Origin: Nitrospira sp. CG24E
Lineage (GTDB): Bacteria; Nitrospirota; Nitrospiria; Nitrospirales; Nitrospiraceae
Assembly: GCA_002869895.2 (NCBI GenBank)
Contig: NEWP02000010.1
Location: forward strand, 180,035-244,034
Direction: 5' to 3'
Length of the DNA stretch: 64,000 nucleotides
Position numbers and translations under genes: made by a program. How positions within the stretch are numbered: position 1 is the stretch's first letter; each line of letters opens with the position of its first letter. This document shows, piece by piece, positions 56,192 through 63,995 of this stretch. The notes below the pieces were generated by a model that ran no database searches, was not told the origin of the DNA, and saw nothing but the letters and a program-made list of their open reading frames with translations.

Positions 56192-56930
56192 GCCGCACCA
56201 TGCCTCTGCGTGATTTCTGTTCGAATGGATACGACTTGCAAAACGATTTCATCGGACATTGGCGGCAGGGCGGATTTCTCGCAGTGCAGCAGGTCGCTCC
56301 AAAATCCATGAGCGCCTGGTTGAAGTCATAGCCCTTCCCACGCGGGATTAAGGATTCCGACAATTCCCAAAGTTTCGGCTTTTGAGTCTTGGGATCGCCC
56401 TTTGCGAGAAACACCCGATGGAGAACTCGAATGACGTTCGTATCCAAGATCGGTGCATCTTCGTTGAATGCGAACGAGCGAATCGCACCGGCCGTATAAC
56501 GTCCAATTCCCTTGAACGACAGCAATTCCTCCTCATCGCTCGGAAGCCGACCTCCATACCGCTCCACAGTCTCACATGCAATACTGTGTAACCGCTCGGG
56601 CCGGATATTGTAGCCTAGCGGATACCAGGTCTTTTTCACATCCGAGACCGGCGCATCAGCCAACTCTTCAAAACTCGGGTACCGGCCTAAAAATTCATGG
56701 TACTTCGGAATCACCCGATCGACCTGCGTCTGTTGCAACATCACTTCAGAGACCAGAATGTGATAGGGGTCGGAGGTCTTCCGCCAGGGCAAATCGCGTC
56801 CATGTCTCTTGTACCACGTAAGCAGCCTGGTCTGAAAACGGCGCTTCTGTGAGGCGTCGAGTCCATGGGGCTTCGACGGTTTTGTCTTTTTCCTCTGAGA
56901 GGTTACTCGGGAGGTTGAAATGGTGGGCAT
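56178..56930 (-). CDS. mutY: A/G-specific adenine glycosylase, catalytic domain only
   Basis: Removes adenine misincorporated opposite 8-oxoguanine. It has 250 residues. The catalytic Glu lies in VSEVMLQQTQV, the HhH motif in SFKGIGRYTAGAI and the catalytic Asp in APILDTNVIRVLHRVF. A 4Fe-4S cluster is at CTARNPPCRQCPMKSFC (C-x6-C-x2-C-x5-C). The C-terminal 8-oxoG-recognition domain usual for MutY (about 100 residues, Nudix-like) is absent; the next gene overlaps by 14 bases. Confidence 0.9.
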   Translation of the reverse strand: MPTISTSRVTSQRKKTKPSKPHGLDASQKRRFQTRLLTWYKRHGRDLPWRKTSDPYHILVSEVMLQQTQVDRVIPKYHEFLGRYPSFEELADAPVSDVKKTWYPLGYNIRPERLHSIACETVERYGGRLPSDEEELLSFKGIGRYTAGAIRSFAFNEDAPILDTNVIRVLHRVFLAKGDPKTQKPKLWELSESLIPRGKGYDFNQALMDFGATCCTARNPPCRQCPMKSFCKSYPFEQKSRRGMVRHEGG

Positions 56931-57137
56931 TACGACGTGAATCCAATGATGGCATTCTAAAAGTGCATCGGGCGAAAATCAAATGTCATCATCGACGTCC
57001 GGGCGCAGGACATTTCCAAAGGTCTCTATTTCTTTGACAACCTCCCCCTCACCGATTAGTCTTTCCTGAGACAAGGACCTTATCAGCAGGAGCCAGCGGC
57101 AAAGCCTATGTAGAACCGAGCCTTTTGAGACGCCTCC

Positions 57138-57455
57138 ATGACTAAACAGAGGAAGCACGCTCGCTATCAGGTGGAATTCACTGCGATATTCGGGGGCGAT
57201 CATACCGGGATGGGGATCGTATACAACCTTGGGATTGGTGGCTGCAAAATCGTCAGCGATCTGGCAGTAGACAAGGGAGCCCTGCTCTCCGTACAGCTCA
57301 AGATTCCGGATCAGGCTAATCCTATCGTCATTCGAGCCGCCACAGTCCGGTGGATCATGGAACTGGAGTTTGGGATGGAATTTCTTGAAATGCAGGAGCT
57401 GGAGCGGGCGCGCCTGGAGCAGTTCCTGGGAACTCAAGTCAATATCGCCTCATAG
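57138..57455 (+). CDS. PilZ-domain protein
   Basis: A 105-residue stand-alone PilZ protein. The N-terminal arginine signature is degenerate (KQRKHARYQVEF), and the second signature reads NLGIGGCKIVSD. Binding of c-di-GMP is likely but not certain. A second PilZ gene follows after 21 bases with the same orientation. Confidence 0.8.
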   Translation: MTKQRKHARYQVEFTAIFGGDHTGMGIVYNLGIGGCKIVSDLAVDKGALLSVQLKIPDQANPIVIRAATVRWIMELEFGMEFLEMQELERARLEQFLGTQVNIAS

Positions 57456-57476
57456 GGACCCGATCAAAGTACAGCC

Positions 57477-57803
57477 ATGGTCACCAGAAAGTATCCGCGA
57501 TTTTCAGTGTCGCTCTCCAGCACCTTGGTACATAAGGACCAGTTTCGCCATGCTGGGTCTGTCCGAAATATTTCGGCCAAGGGATGCCGCGTCGAGAGCA
57601 TGATCAGCCCCTTTACCGGCATGCAGCTCACCATGCAGTTGCACGTCCCAGGCGAGTCCCAGCCCATCTTAATCGCCAATGCCGCAGTCCGCTGGTCCGG
57701 AGCCTCCGGCATCGGCGTAGAATTCCTGACTGTAGCACCCCCGCATCAAGACCGACTGGACCACATGATCCAACAGCTTCAGCCTAAGACTGGCCCTCAA
57801 TAG
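57477..57803 (+). CDS. PilZ-domain protein
   Basis: A 108-residue PilZ protein in tandem with the one just before. TRKYPRFSVSLS gives the arginine pair, and NISAKGCRVESM the D/N-x-S-x-x-G position. The two share little beyond motif level. The 3' side carries palindromic repeat copy 4. Confidence 0.8.
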   Translation: MVTRKYPRFSVSLSSTLVHKDQFRHAGSVRNISAKGCRVESMISPFTGMQLTMQLHVPGESQPILIANAAVRWSGASGIGVEFLTVAPPHQDRLDHMIQQLQPKTGPQ

Positions 57804-57814
57804 CAGGCTGCAGT

Positions 57815-57912
57815 TGATCTGGTTTCTCTGGTTAGCTGGTTCGTTTGGTGTCTTCGGTTGTGCGAACTAAACAAACTAAACAAACAAGACAAACCAAGTG
57901 AACGAGCTAGAG
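57815..57912. repeat. T/G-rich palindromic repeat, copy 4
   Basis: TGATCTGGTTTCTCTGGTTA on the left arm and AACTAAACAAACTAAACAAA on the right, with TCTTCGGTTGTGC near the turn. Same family as the copies at 30885, 33061 and 33850. It lies between the second PilZ gene and the antitoxin-like gene. Confidence 0.7.
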
Positions 57913-57976
57913 TGGCAGACTTAATCGACAGCCTCTAGTTGCATTTTAGCCGCTCGCCTCCGTATCCTCCGTCCAT

Positions 57977-58180
57977 ATGGACCTCTCCCAACTGTCCCAA
58001 GAACAGCTCAAAGGACTCGTACGTGGAATCGTCGACGATCGCCTGCGCGAGCTGCTAGGAGATCCAGACCTGGGACTACAACTTGGCGATGGCCTACGCG
58101 CTCGCTTGAAAGAGTCTTTGTCGAGTAAAGAAAGACTATCCGGCGAGGACATCGCAGACCAACTCGGCCTCCGCTGGTAA
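57977..58180 (+). CDS. Putative antitoxin of a RelE/ParE-type module
   Basis: 67 residues: short, acidic and helical (QLSQEQLKGLVRGIVDDRLR then SGEDIADQLGLRW). It is the expected size and position for an antitoxin, ahead of a toxin-like gene by 7 bases. Not matched to a named antitoxin family. A clear ribosome site is lacking. Confidence 0.55.
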   Translation: MDLSQLSQEQLKGLVRGIVDDRLRELLGDPDLGLQLGDGLRARLKESLSSKERLSGEDIADQLGLRW

Positions 58181-58187
58181 GGACGAT

Positions 58188-58451
58188 ATGGCCTGGTACC
58201 GGCTTGCCTACCGCCCAACCATCCTCAATGATCTCGCAAACCTCGAGCCAGCAATGGCACAGAGGCTTTTGGACAAGACCAAGTGGATCGCCTCCAACAT
58301 CGACAACTTGCGCCATGAACCGATCTCGCCGGACTTACCGGACCTCTCTAAGTATGCGGTTGAGGACTGGCGAATTTTCTACTCCATCGACCGGAACGAT
58401 CATCTGGTCGACATCCATGGCTTTATCCGCCAGAAAGAGCTCCGTTCATGA
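58188..58451 (+). CDS. RelE/ParE-family toxin-like protein
   Basis: 87 residues with the small ParE/RelE toxin fold: AYRPTILNDLANLEPAMAQR at the start, and the basic/aromatic closing strand VEDWRIFYSIDRNDHLVDIH. The RIFY/RI(F/Y)Y strand is typical of toxins in this family. Overlaps the next gene by 4 bases. Confidence 0.7.
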   Translation: MAWYRLAYRPTILNDLANLEPAMAQRLLDKTKWIASNIDNLRHEPISPDLPDLSKYAVEDWRIFYSIDRNDHLVDIHGFIRQKELRS

Positions 58452-58762
58452 TTGCCGTCACCATTGCCGCCATTGCGCAGCTGAAAACGATCCAAATCCA
58501 TCACCCAGAGGATCCCGTGGTCCGTATTTCCGTGCGAGACGTCGATGATTCACGTTTGAGCTTCAGTATCACGCTGGAAGCAACCACCCAGCCTGACGAT
58601 GTTATTCAGCAGGTCGATGGCCTCACGATTGCCGTGGATCAGAGAAGTGCTCCACGGATGGAAGGAATAACAGTCGACTACTCGGAGTCAGGAGGGTTTC
58701 GCTTTCTCCATGGCGGCGAAAGCCCCAGCATGCCGCTCCTCACGATTCCGACCCTTAATTAA
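58448..58762 (+). CDS. IscA/HesB-fold protein lacking cluster cysteines
   Basis: A 104-residue protein aligning with A-type iron-sulfur carriers over nearly its full length: VRISVRDVDDSRLSFSITLE then VDGLTIAVDQRSAPRMEGIT and SGGFRFLHGGE. The three conserved cysteines of IscA (Cys-x-S-G and C-x-C tail) are absent, so no Fe-S cluster of the usual type can form. It overlaps the toxin gene by 4 bases as if part of its operon. Role unknown. Confidence 0.65.
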   Translation: MIAVTIAAIAQLKTIQIHHPEDPVVRISVRDVDDSRLSFSITLEATTQPDDVIQQVDGLTIAVDQRSAPRMEGITVDYSESGGFRFLHGGESPSMPLLTIPTLN

Positions 58763-58792
58763 TTGAATGAGCGATCTGTAGGCTACGCCCTG

Positions 58793-58917
58793 GCAGGATG
58801 CTCAAACGGGCGGTCCAGCAAGGCCGCAGCAAGCGAAGAGGCGAGGCGTACCCTTGCGGTACGTTGAGCCTCTAAGCGCGGCGAGAACGCCGCTGGACGC
58901 CCGTTTCAGCATCCTGC
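58793..58917. repeat. Large palindromic intergenic repeat
   Basis: Arms GCAGGATGCTCAAACGGGCG at the left and CGCCCGTTTCAGCATCCTGC at the right pair almost completely; an inner GCGTAC-CCTTGCG-GTACGTT hairpin sits at the tip. It is like repeats I recall as frequent in Nitrospira chromosomes. The final C at 58917 is also the last base of the downstream gene's stop codon (minus strand TAG). Confidence 0.8.
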
Positions 58918-59453
58918 TAGAGACAGTCTGGCAGACTGGCCACATGCACCTGAAACTCGCCCCGCGTCACATCCTCGACATAGCGTCGCAGGACGTCCCT
59001 GACCACAGGGAATGCGATCTGGTCCCAGGGAATGGCGGAGAGTGAAAAGAGCTGCACCTCAAGACTTTCCTCACCGGCACCGAAGTCCGAGGAGCGCATC
59101 GGCCCTCGAAATACCAAGTAGGCCTGGCCGATGTGTGGAAGGCTCAGAACCGCGAAGAGGCTGATCCGCTCCATCTGAGCCTGCGCTTCTTCGAATGTCT
59201 CACGAGCAGCCGCCTGCTCAATGCTCTCACCGATTTCCATGAAACCGGCAGGAAAGGTCCAGAGACCCGATTTGGGTTCGATGGCGCGTCGACAGAGAAG
59301 AATATCTCCATTCCATTCGGGAATACAGCCTGCAACGATCTTGGGATTGTGATAATGAATAGCCCGGCAGGCCTCGCAGACAAAGCGAGGCAAGTTGTCG
59401 CCGTCAGGAACTTTCTTTGTGACCGGAGCGCCGCAAGCGCTGCAGTAATTCAT
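58917..59453 (-). CDS. Nudix hydrolase with zinc ribbon (NADH pyrophosphatase-like)
   Basis: 178 residues. The N-terminal zinc ribbon has CSACG and CEACR pairs. The Nudix box region is FPAGFMEIGESIEQAAARET followed by FEEAQ. Such two-part proteins include NudC/NADH pyrophosphatases that hydrolyse NAD(H) or decap RNA, but this one is shorter than NudC and the substrate is not settled. The stop codon shares its last base with the large palindrome. Confidence 0.85.
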   Translation of the reverse strand: MNYCSACGAPVTKKVPDGDNLPRFVCEACRAIHYHNPKIVAGCIPEWNGDILLCRRAIEPKSGLWTFPAGFMEIGESIEQAAARETFEEAQAQMERISLFAVLSLPHIGQAYLVFRGPMRSSDFGAGEESLEVQLFSLSAIPWDQIAFPVVRDVLRRYVEDVTRGEFQVHVASLPDCL

Positions 59454-59457
59454 ATCG

Positions 59458-59522
59458 AGGACGTATCTCGTGAAACGTATGTCGTGAAACGAGGTACGAA
59501 TAACGCTTCACGAACGACGATG
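59458..59522. repeat. CACGAA-type palindromic repeat
   Basis: CGTGAAACGTATGTCGTGAA then CGCTTCACGAACGACGA. Shared 17-mer CGCTTCACGAACGACGA appears reversed in the trpE-trpG element (36451-36530). Confidence 0.6.
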
Positions 59523-59530
59523 CAATAAGC

Positions 59531-60712
59531 ATGGATAGCACAAAACGACGGTTCTTTGCACCCTGCCCGCGCGGGCTCGAAGGCGTGCTCGAAACAGAAC
59601 TCCATGGCCTCGGCGTCCCGGCGACGACCAAGACAGAAGGCGGTATCGGTTTTACAGCCCCCTGGTCGACCATGTATTGGGTGAATCTGAAGTCTCACAT
59701 CGCCAGCCGTGTCCTCTGGGAAGTCGGTCACAGCCCCTATCGCTCCGAAGAGGATGTCTACCGTGCAGCCTATGCGCTCGCCTGGCCCGAATGGTTTGCA
59801 CCATCGCAGACCATCAAAGTCAAGGTCAGCGCGCGCCGTTGTCCCCTCCCCAGCCTGGACTTTCTCACCCTCCGGATCAAAGACGCAGTCTGCGATAAGT
59901 TCGTCGCCGCCAGACACAGAAGACCCAGCGTCGATACAGAGCGCCCGAATATCAGGCTGGATGCCTTTCTCGACCAACAGACCGTCACGTTCTATCTCGA
60001 CACCTCCGGCGAGCCGTTGTTTAAACGCGGGCATCGGATCGGCTCCGTCGAAGCACCGTTGAGAGAAAATCTGGCAGCCGGAATACTCCGACTTGCCGGC
60101 TGGACCCCCAAAGAGATCCTGCTCGACCCCATGTGCGGAAGCGGCACCATTCCACTCGAAGCCACCTTGATGGCCCGCCAAATCCCGCCTGGCATCTCTC
60201 GGAACTTTGCCTTCGAGCGGCTGCTGATCCACGATAGCCAACGTTGGGGCCATCTGCGCGAAGCGGCCCGTGCCAAACAACAGGCCGACGTTCCGTCCGC
60301 CATCTATGCCTCCGACCATGATCCAGCAATGGTAAAGATCGCGCAGCGGACATTTCAGAGCGCGGGGGTGGGGATCGATGTCCGCCTGAAGCAAAGCGAT
60401 ATTCTCGATCTCGAAGCCCCTGCCGACCAGGGCGTGATGGTGATCAACCCTCCCTATGGAGTCCGCCTCAGTCAGCCGGATGAGTTGGAATCGTTCTATC
60501 CCAAACTCGGCGATTGGCTGAAACAGCGGTTCGCTGGATGGCGCACCTATATACTGACCGGCGATGCCCGCGTGCCGAAACTAATCGGCCTCGCCCCCTC
60601 CAAACGCATTCCGCTCTTCAATGGAGCGTTGGAATGCCGGCTCTATGAATTTCTCATCGTCCAAGGAGGAGCGCGGCGACGCCTTGCTCCACCGCCGCAG
60701 CCTATAGGTTAG
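59531..60712 (+). CDS. THUMP-domain RNA methyltransferase (RlmL/RlmK N-terminal type)
   Basis: 393 residues. A THUMP RNA-binding domain (about 55-160; ferredoxin-like text FAPCPRGLEGVLETELHGLG) leads a Rossmann-like methylase with DPMCGSGTIPLEATLMARQI (motif I) and NPPYGVRL (NPPY motif IV). This is the RlmL-type 23S rRNA m2G methyltransferase class. Position specificity is not determined by the motifs alone. The end runs into a 90-base gap with the AEC gene. Confidence 0.88.
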   Translation: MDSTKRRFFAPCPRGLEGVLETELHGLGVPATTKTEGGIGFTAPWSTMYWVNLKSHIASRVLWEVGHSPYRSEEDVYRAAYALAWPEWFAPSQTIKVKVSARRCPLPSLDFLTLRIKDAVCDKFVAARHRRPSVDTERPNIRLDAFLDQQTVTFYLDTSGEPLFKRGHRIGSVEAPLRENLAAGILRLAGWTPKEILLDPMCGSGTIPLEATLMARQIPPGISRNFAFERLLIHDSQRWGHLREAARAKQQADVPSAIYASDHDPAMVKIAQRTFQSAGVGIDVRLKQSDILDLEAPADQGVMVINPPYGVRLSQPDELESFYPKLGDWLKQRFAGWRTYILTGDARVPKLIGLAPSKRIPLFNGALECRLYEFLIVQGGARRRLAPPPQPIG

Positions 60713-60801
60713 GAGTGGCAACTCCGTACCAGTTGCCGACTGCTTCGGACTCAAGGAGAACGACACTGGACGCTGGTGGTCGGCTATCTAGGGATTCGCG
60801 G

Positions 60802-61716
60802 TTAGCCAAAAGCCGAAGCCGCCAATTGCGGGAGCCAGGGAAGCAGGGCCACGCCAAGACAGATCGAGAGCGCCACGATCGAGGCGACCAGATCTTCATC
60901 CAGTCCGGTTTCTGCCGCAAAGATCACCGCCGTCACCGCCGAGGGCATCCCGCCGATCAGAATCACCACCGCCCGTTCCACTCCCGTGAGATTCAGCAGC
61001 CAGGCCGCCATCCATCCCAGCAGCAGCCCTCCCGCCATCCGCACCGCCACACCCAGGCATGTCAATGCCAAGGTCCGCCGCACCGCAGCAAAACTGATTG
61101 AGAGGCCGAGGAGGAGACTCGCGAGCGGAGTCGTCGTCATATGCACCGGCGTGAGGATATCGCGGAGCCACGAAGGCAGATGAAGTCCGGCGGCCTTCAG
61201 CACCAGCATAACGACCAGGGCCCAGAACGGAGGAGCGGAGAACAGGCGTGTCAGAGCCGAGCGAGCTGAAGGCGACGCAGAGCCATGCCAGAGGGCCAGC
61301 GTATAGAGAACCGTCAGGGTGAGGGTGGTTTGTCCGAGATCGAAGAGAATCGCCTGCGCAAGCCCCTCTTCTCCAAATGTCGCCAACGCCACCGGATAGG
61401 CAAAGTAGACGGAATTGATGCAGCCGACTGCAAGCAACCACCCGCCCTGTGACGGGCGAGAAAGGTGCAACAACCGGACGAGGGGCCAGGAGCACAGCAG
61501 CAGCGGAAGCGTCACAAGGCAGGCAGCCAGCGGCAGTTTCCAGGCCGTCGGCGCGAACGCCACGCGATCCAGCGAAACGAGAATCGTCGCTGGCAGGCTG
61601 ACAGAAAAGACGAGCGTCCCCAGCCGTTCCGCATGGGTCTTTCCAAGCAGGCCAAACAGACGAAGCAACGAGCCGACCACGAACAGAATGAGAAATATCT
61701 GCAGCGACGTGGGCAT
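60802..61716 (-). CDS. AEC-family transporter
   Basis: 304 residues of the auxin efflux carrier superfamily, ten helices in two mirrored halves: LFSVSLPATILVSLD and VGCINSVYFAYPVALATFGE, then ILIGGMPSAVTAVIFAAETG. MPT start at 61716 chosen over 61815. The cargo (organic acids in characterised bacterial members) cannot be told. The gene converges on the methyltransferase at 60712. Confidence 0.8.
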   Translation of the reverse strand: MPTSLQIFLILFVVGSLLRLFGLLGKTHAERLGTLVFSVSLPATILVSLDRVAFAPTAWKLPLAACLVTLPLLLCSWPLVRLLHLSRPSQGGWLLAVGCINSVYFAYPVALATFGEEGLAQAILFDLGQTTLTLTVLYTLALWHGSASPSARSALTRLFSAPPFWALVVMLVLKAAGLHLPSWLRDILTPVHMTTTPLASLLLGLSISFAAVRRTLALTCLGVAVRMAGGLLLGWMAAWLLNLTGVERAVVILIGGMPSAVTAVIFAAETGLDEDLVASIVALSICLGVALLPWLPQLAASAFG

Positions 61717-61911
61717 GCGGAAGAGTAACAGAAACCATTGACCGGGACCTACGGAAAGGCAATGCCCATCGCCGACGCACGCCGCCGACTCAAACCGGCT
61801 GAGTTGACACACCATCCGGCAAAAAGTAGCCTATTCTCGTTCTCGGCCGTTGCCTGGATCCTGAGAAAGGAGTACCTCTTCCGGCATTCGCAATTCGAAA
61901 GGAGCCCTACC

Positions 61912-63081
61912 ATGAAACCGTTCCGACTCCTCTCCGTAACCCTTGTGTTGTTCCTCTCCTGCACGTCGCTCGCGTCGGCAGAACTGCTGGCCCTCTTAAA
62001 CTATGAGAGTAAGCAGGGCCAGCCGGTGAGACGAGAAGGGATCGCGATCATGGAGATCGATCCCGAGTCTCAGGACTTCGGGAAAATCTTAATGGATATT
62101 CCGCTTCCACCCGACCTCGTCGCTCACCACATTTTCTTCAACCGTGACCGGACCAAGGCCTACATCACGTCCTTGGGAAAAAGCGAACTGTACGTCATGG
62201 ACCTGACGCGCTTTCCCTATCGGCTGCGGACGATTGCTGTGCCGGATTGCCAGGTCGGCGAGGATCTTGTCGTCTCGGAAGATAACCGAACCTGGTACCT
62301 CACCTGTATGGGCTCAAGCTCAGTCATTATGGGCGATGCCCTGAAAGATGTGGCCATCAAGACGATTCGCGCGGCTGCGCCGGCAACGCCTTTCATTCAG
62401 TATCCGCACGGCATTGCAATTCACAATGGCATCGATCGGGTCCTCATCACCAGCACCGTCAAACCGGATAATATGGCGGAGGCAGGCGAAACGGTCACAG
62501 TACTGGAAGCCAGTACCGGCAAGGTGCTTTCGACACACAAAATCTCATCGAAACCATCCCCCGCCAAATCCGCCCCGGTCGAAGTAATGTTCGCCCCGAA
62601 TGCTGATCCGCCGGTGGTCCATATTACCAATATGTTCGAAGCAACTCTGTGGGCCGGGATCTGGGATCCCAAGACCCGATCCTTCTCCTTCAATCAGGTA
62701 GATGACTTCGGCGCACGAGAACAGGGGATGCCGTTGGAAATACTCTACAACGCAAAGGGAGACCGCCTATACGTCACCACGGCCAAACCGGGATTCGTCA
62801 ATCTGTATGACACTACCGATCCGCGACAGCCGAAGTTTCTCCAGGCTATTCCAGCCGCTCCAGGCGCCCACCATACGGTCCTGTCTCCCGACGAACGTTA
62901 CCTGTTCGTCCAAAACAGTCTGCTCAATCTGGAAGGCATGAGCGATGGATCGATCACGGTGATCGACTTGACGAAGGGTGGGAAGGTGCTGGGGAACATC
63001 GACACCTTGAAAGCGCAGGGGTTCAACCCCAACTGCATCATGCTCCTTCCGAATCATTTTCGCCCAAGGAGCGAGGGGTAG
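61912..63081 (+). CDS. Exported beta-propeller protein (YncE-like)
   Basis: 389 residues from ATG 61912 behind AAAGGAG. A signal peptide (LLSVTLVLFLSCTSLASAE) is followed by repeated beta-propeller blades: RTKAYITSLGKSELYVMDLT, DNRTWYLTCMGSS, GDRLYVTTAKPGFVNLYD and DERYLFVQNSLLNLEGMSDG. YncE-like proteins are periplasmic; the ligand or partner is unknown. A palindromic element begins just at the end of the gene. Confidence 0.85.
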   Translation: MKPFRLLSVTLVLFLSCTSLASAELLALLNYESKQGQPVRREGIAIMEIDPESQDFGKILMDIPLPPDLVAHHIFFNRDRTKAYITSLGKSELYVMDLTRFPYRLRTIAVPDCQVGEDLVVSEDNRTWYLTCMGSSSVIMGDALKDVAIKTIRAAAPATPFIQYPHGIAIHNGIDRVLITSTVKPDNMAEAGETVTVLEASTGKVLSTHKISSKPSPAKSAPVEVMFAPNADPPVVHITNMFEATLWAGIWDPKTRSFSFNQVDDFGAREQGMPLEILYNAKGDRLYVTTAKPGFVNLYDTTDPRQPKFLQAIPAAPGAHHTVLSPDERYLFVQNSLLNLEGMSDGSITVIDLTKGGKVLGNIDTLKAQGFNPNCIMLLPNHFRPRSEG

Positions 63082-63133
63082 CCCGTTCGTCTCCTCTGCT
63101 CGTGCAACGCGCGCAGTGGGAGACCGAATGGGC
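63081..63133. repeat. Palindromic repeat of the CTCCTCTGCTCG family, copy 1
   Basis: GCCCGTTCGTCTCC pairs with GGGAGACCGAATGGGC around a CTGCTCGTGCAACGCGCG core. Directly at the stop of the beta-propeller gene. Confidence 0.65.
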
Positions 63134-63372
63134 CACCCCTTTGGAAAAATGACGAGCAGGATTGGAGAGCGCAATGGTGGTCGCCGCCCGGCAAGTTGCA
63201 CAAAATCTTCCATTTTCGGAATCCTTGTATTGACAGTCATCGGCAGCGAGTCGTAGCCTAGGACCAACTCCTCCACGTAGGCACGAAATGGAGAATTACC
63301 CTGTCTTGTTCTTCCTTGCCTCACTCAAGAAACAGGGTTATTCTCAAGCCATAATTGCAAGCAGGAGGGCCT

Positions 63373-63618
63373 ATGAGCTATTTGCAGCAAACCATTAAAG
63401 CTGTCATCCGACCCGGCAATGACTCCGGCTATGTGGCCGAGTGCCTTGAGATTGCCGTCGTTACTCAAGGACGGACACTGGACGAAACGGTCAAGCACCT
63501 TCAAGAAGCCACCGCGCTGCATTTGGAGGGAGAACACCTGGCGGCCTTTGGGTTACGAGAAAAACCGACCCTGGTGCTGACGATGGAGTTGGACCCAGTC
63601 CATGCCGAAGCTTCGTAG
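63373..63618 (+). CDS. hicB: HicB-family antitoxin
   Basis: 81 residues. The HicB fold begins KAVIRPGNDSGYVAECLEI and continues VVTQGRTLDETVKHLQEATA, the usual antitoxin core. The ATG at 63373 follows AGGAGG. The end overlaps hicA by 17 bases. HicB is normally an autoregulator of the operon. Confidence 0.85.
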   Translation: MSYLQQTIKAVIRPGNDSGYVAECLEIAVVTQGRTLDETVKHLQEATALHLEGEHLAAFGLREKPTLVLTMELDPVHAEAS

Positions 63619-63841
63619 GCTCGCGGGCCACGATATCCTGACCATCCTCTATGGTTTCGGCTTCCAGCAGACCTCTCAGCGAGGCAGCCACGTCAAACTG
63701 GTCCGTGAAGTCGCAGAAGTACGCCAAGTCTTGACGGTCCCTCTCCACACTGAATTAGATCCCGGTACTCTCCGAGCCATCTTTCGCCAAGCCAGTCGAT
63801 TCATTCCAGAACAAGACCTCCGCCCACATTTCTACACATAA
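63602..63841 (+). CDS. hicA: HicA-family toxin (mRNA interferase)
   Basis: 79 residues, MPKLRRLAGHDILTILYGFG then TSQRGSHVKLVRE and VPLHTELDPGTLRAIFRQA. GSHVK carries the catalytic histidine of HicA (YcfA-like) toxins. It follows hicB with coding overlap, an antitoxin-first order opposite to the classical hicA-hicB. Confidence 0.87.
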   Translation: MPKLRRLAGHDILTILYGFGFQQTSQRGSHVKLVREVAEVRQVLTVPLHTELDPGTLRAIFRQASRFIPEQDLRPHFYT

Positions 63842-63920
63842 GGACGCCACCCATGTGGCATACGTTGGCTTGACCCCTCCAGTACATTCCCCCATCAGTG
63901 GCACATTGAGTGGAAGAGGG

Positions 63921-63995
63921 AGCCCGTCAGTCTCCTCTGCTCGCACAACGCGCGGTCGAAGACTCCCCTCGTTGGACGCGCGCAATGGAAGATCA
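63921..63995. repeat. Palindromic repeat of the CTCCTCTGCTCG family, copy 2
   Basis: GAGCCCGTCAGTCTCCTCTGC then TCGCACAACGCGCG followed by ACGCGCGCAATGG. Matches the copy at 63081 over about 30 bases and resembles the degenerate cluster at 19760-20110. Confidence 0.6.

Noticed and set aside
59450..60394. A 314-residue minus-strand frame opposite the THUMP methyltransferase
   Set aside because: Shadow of a gene with intact DPMCGSGT and NPPYG motifs; no independent support.
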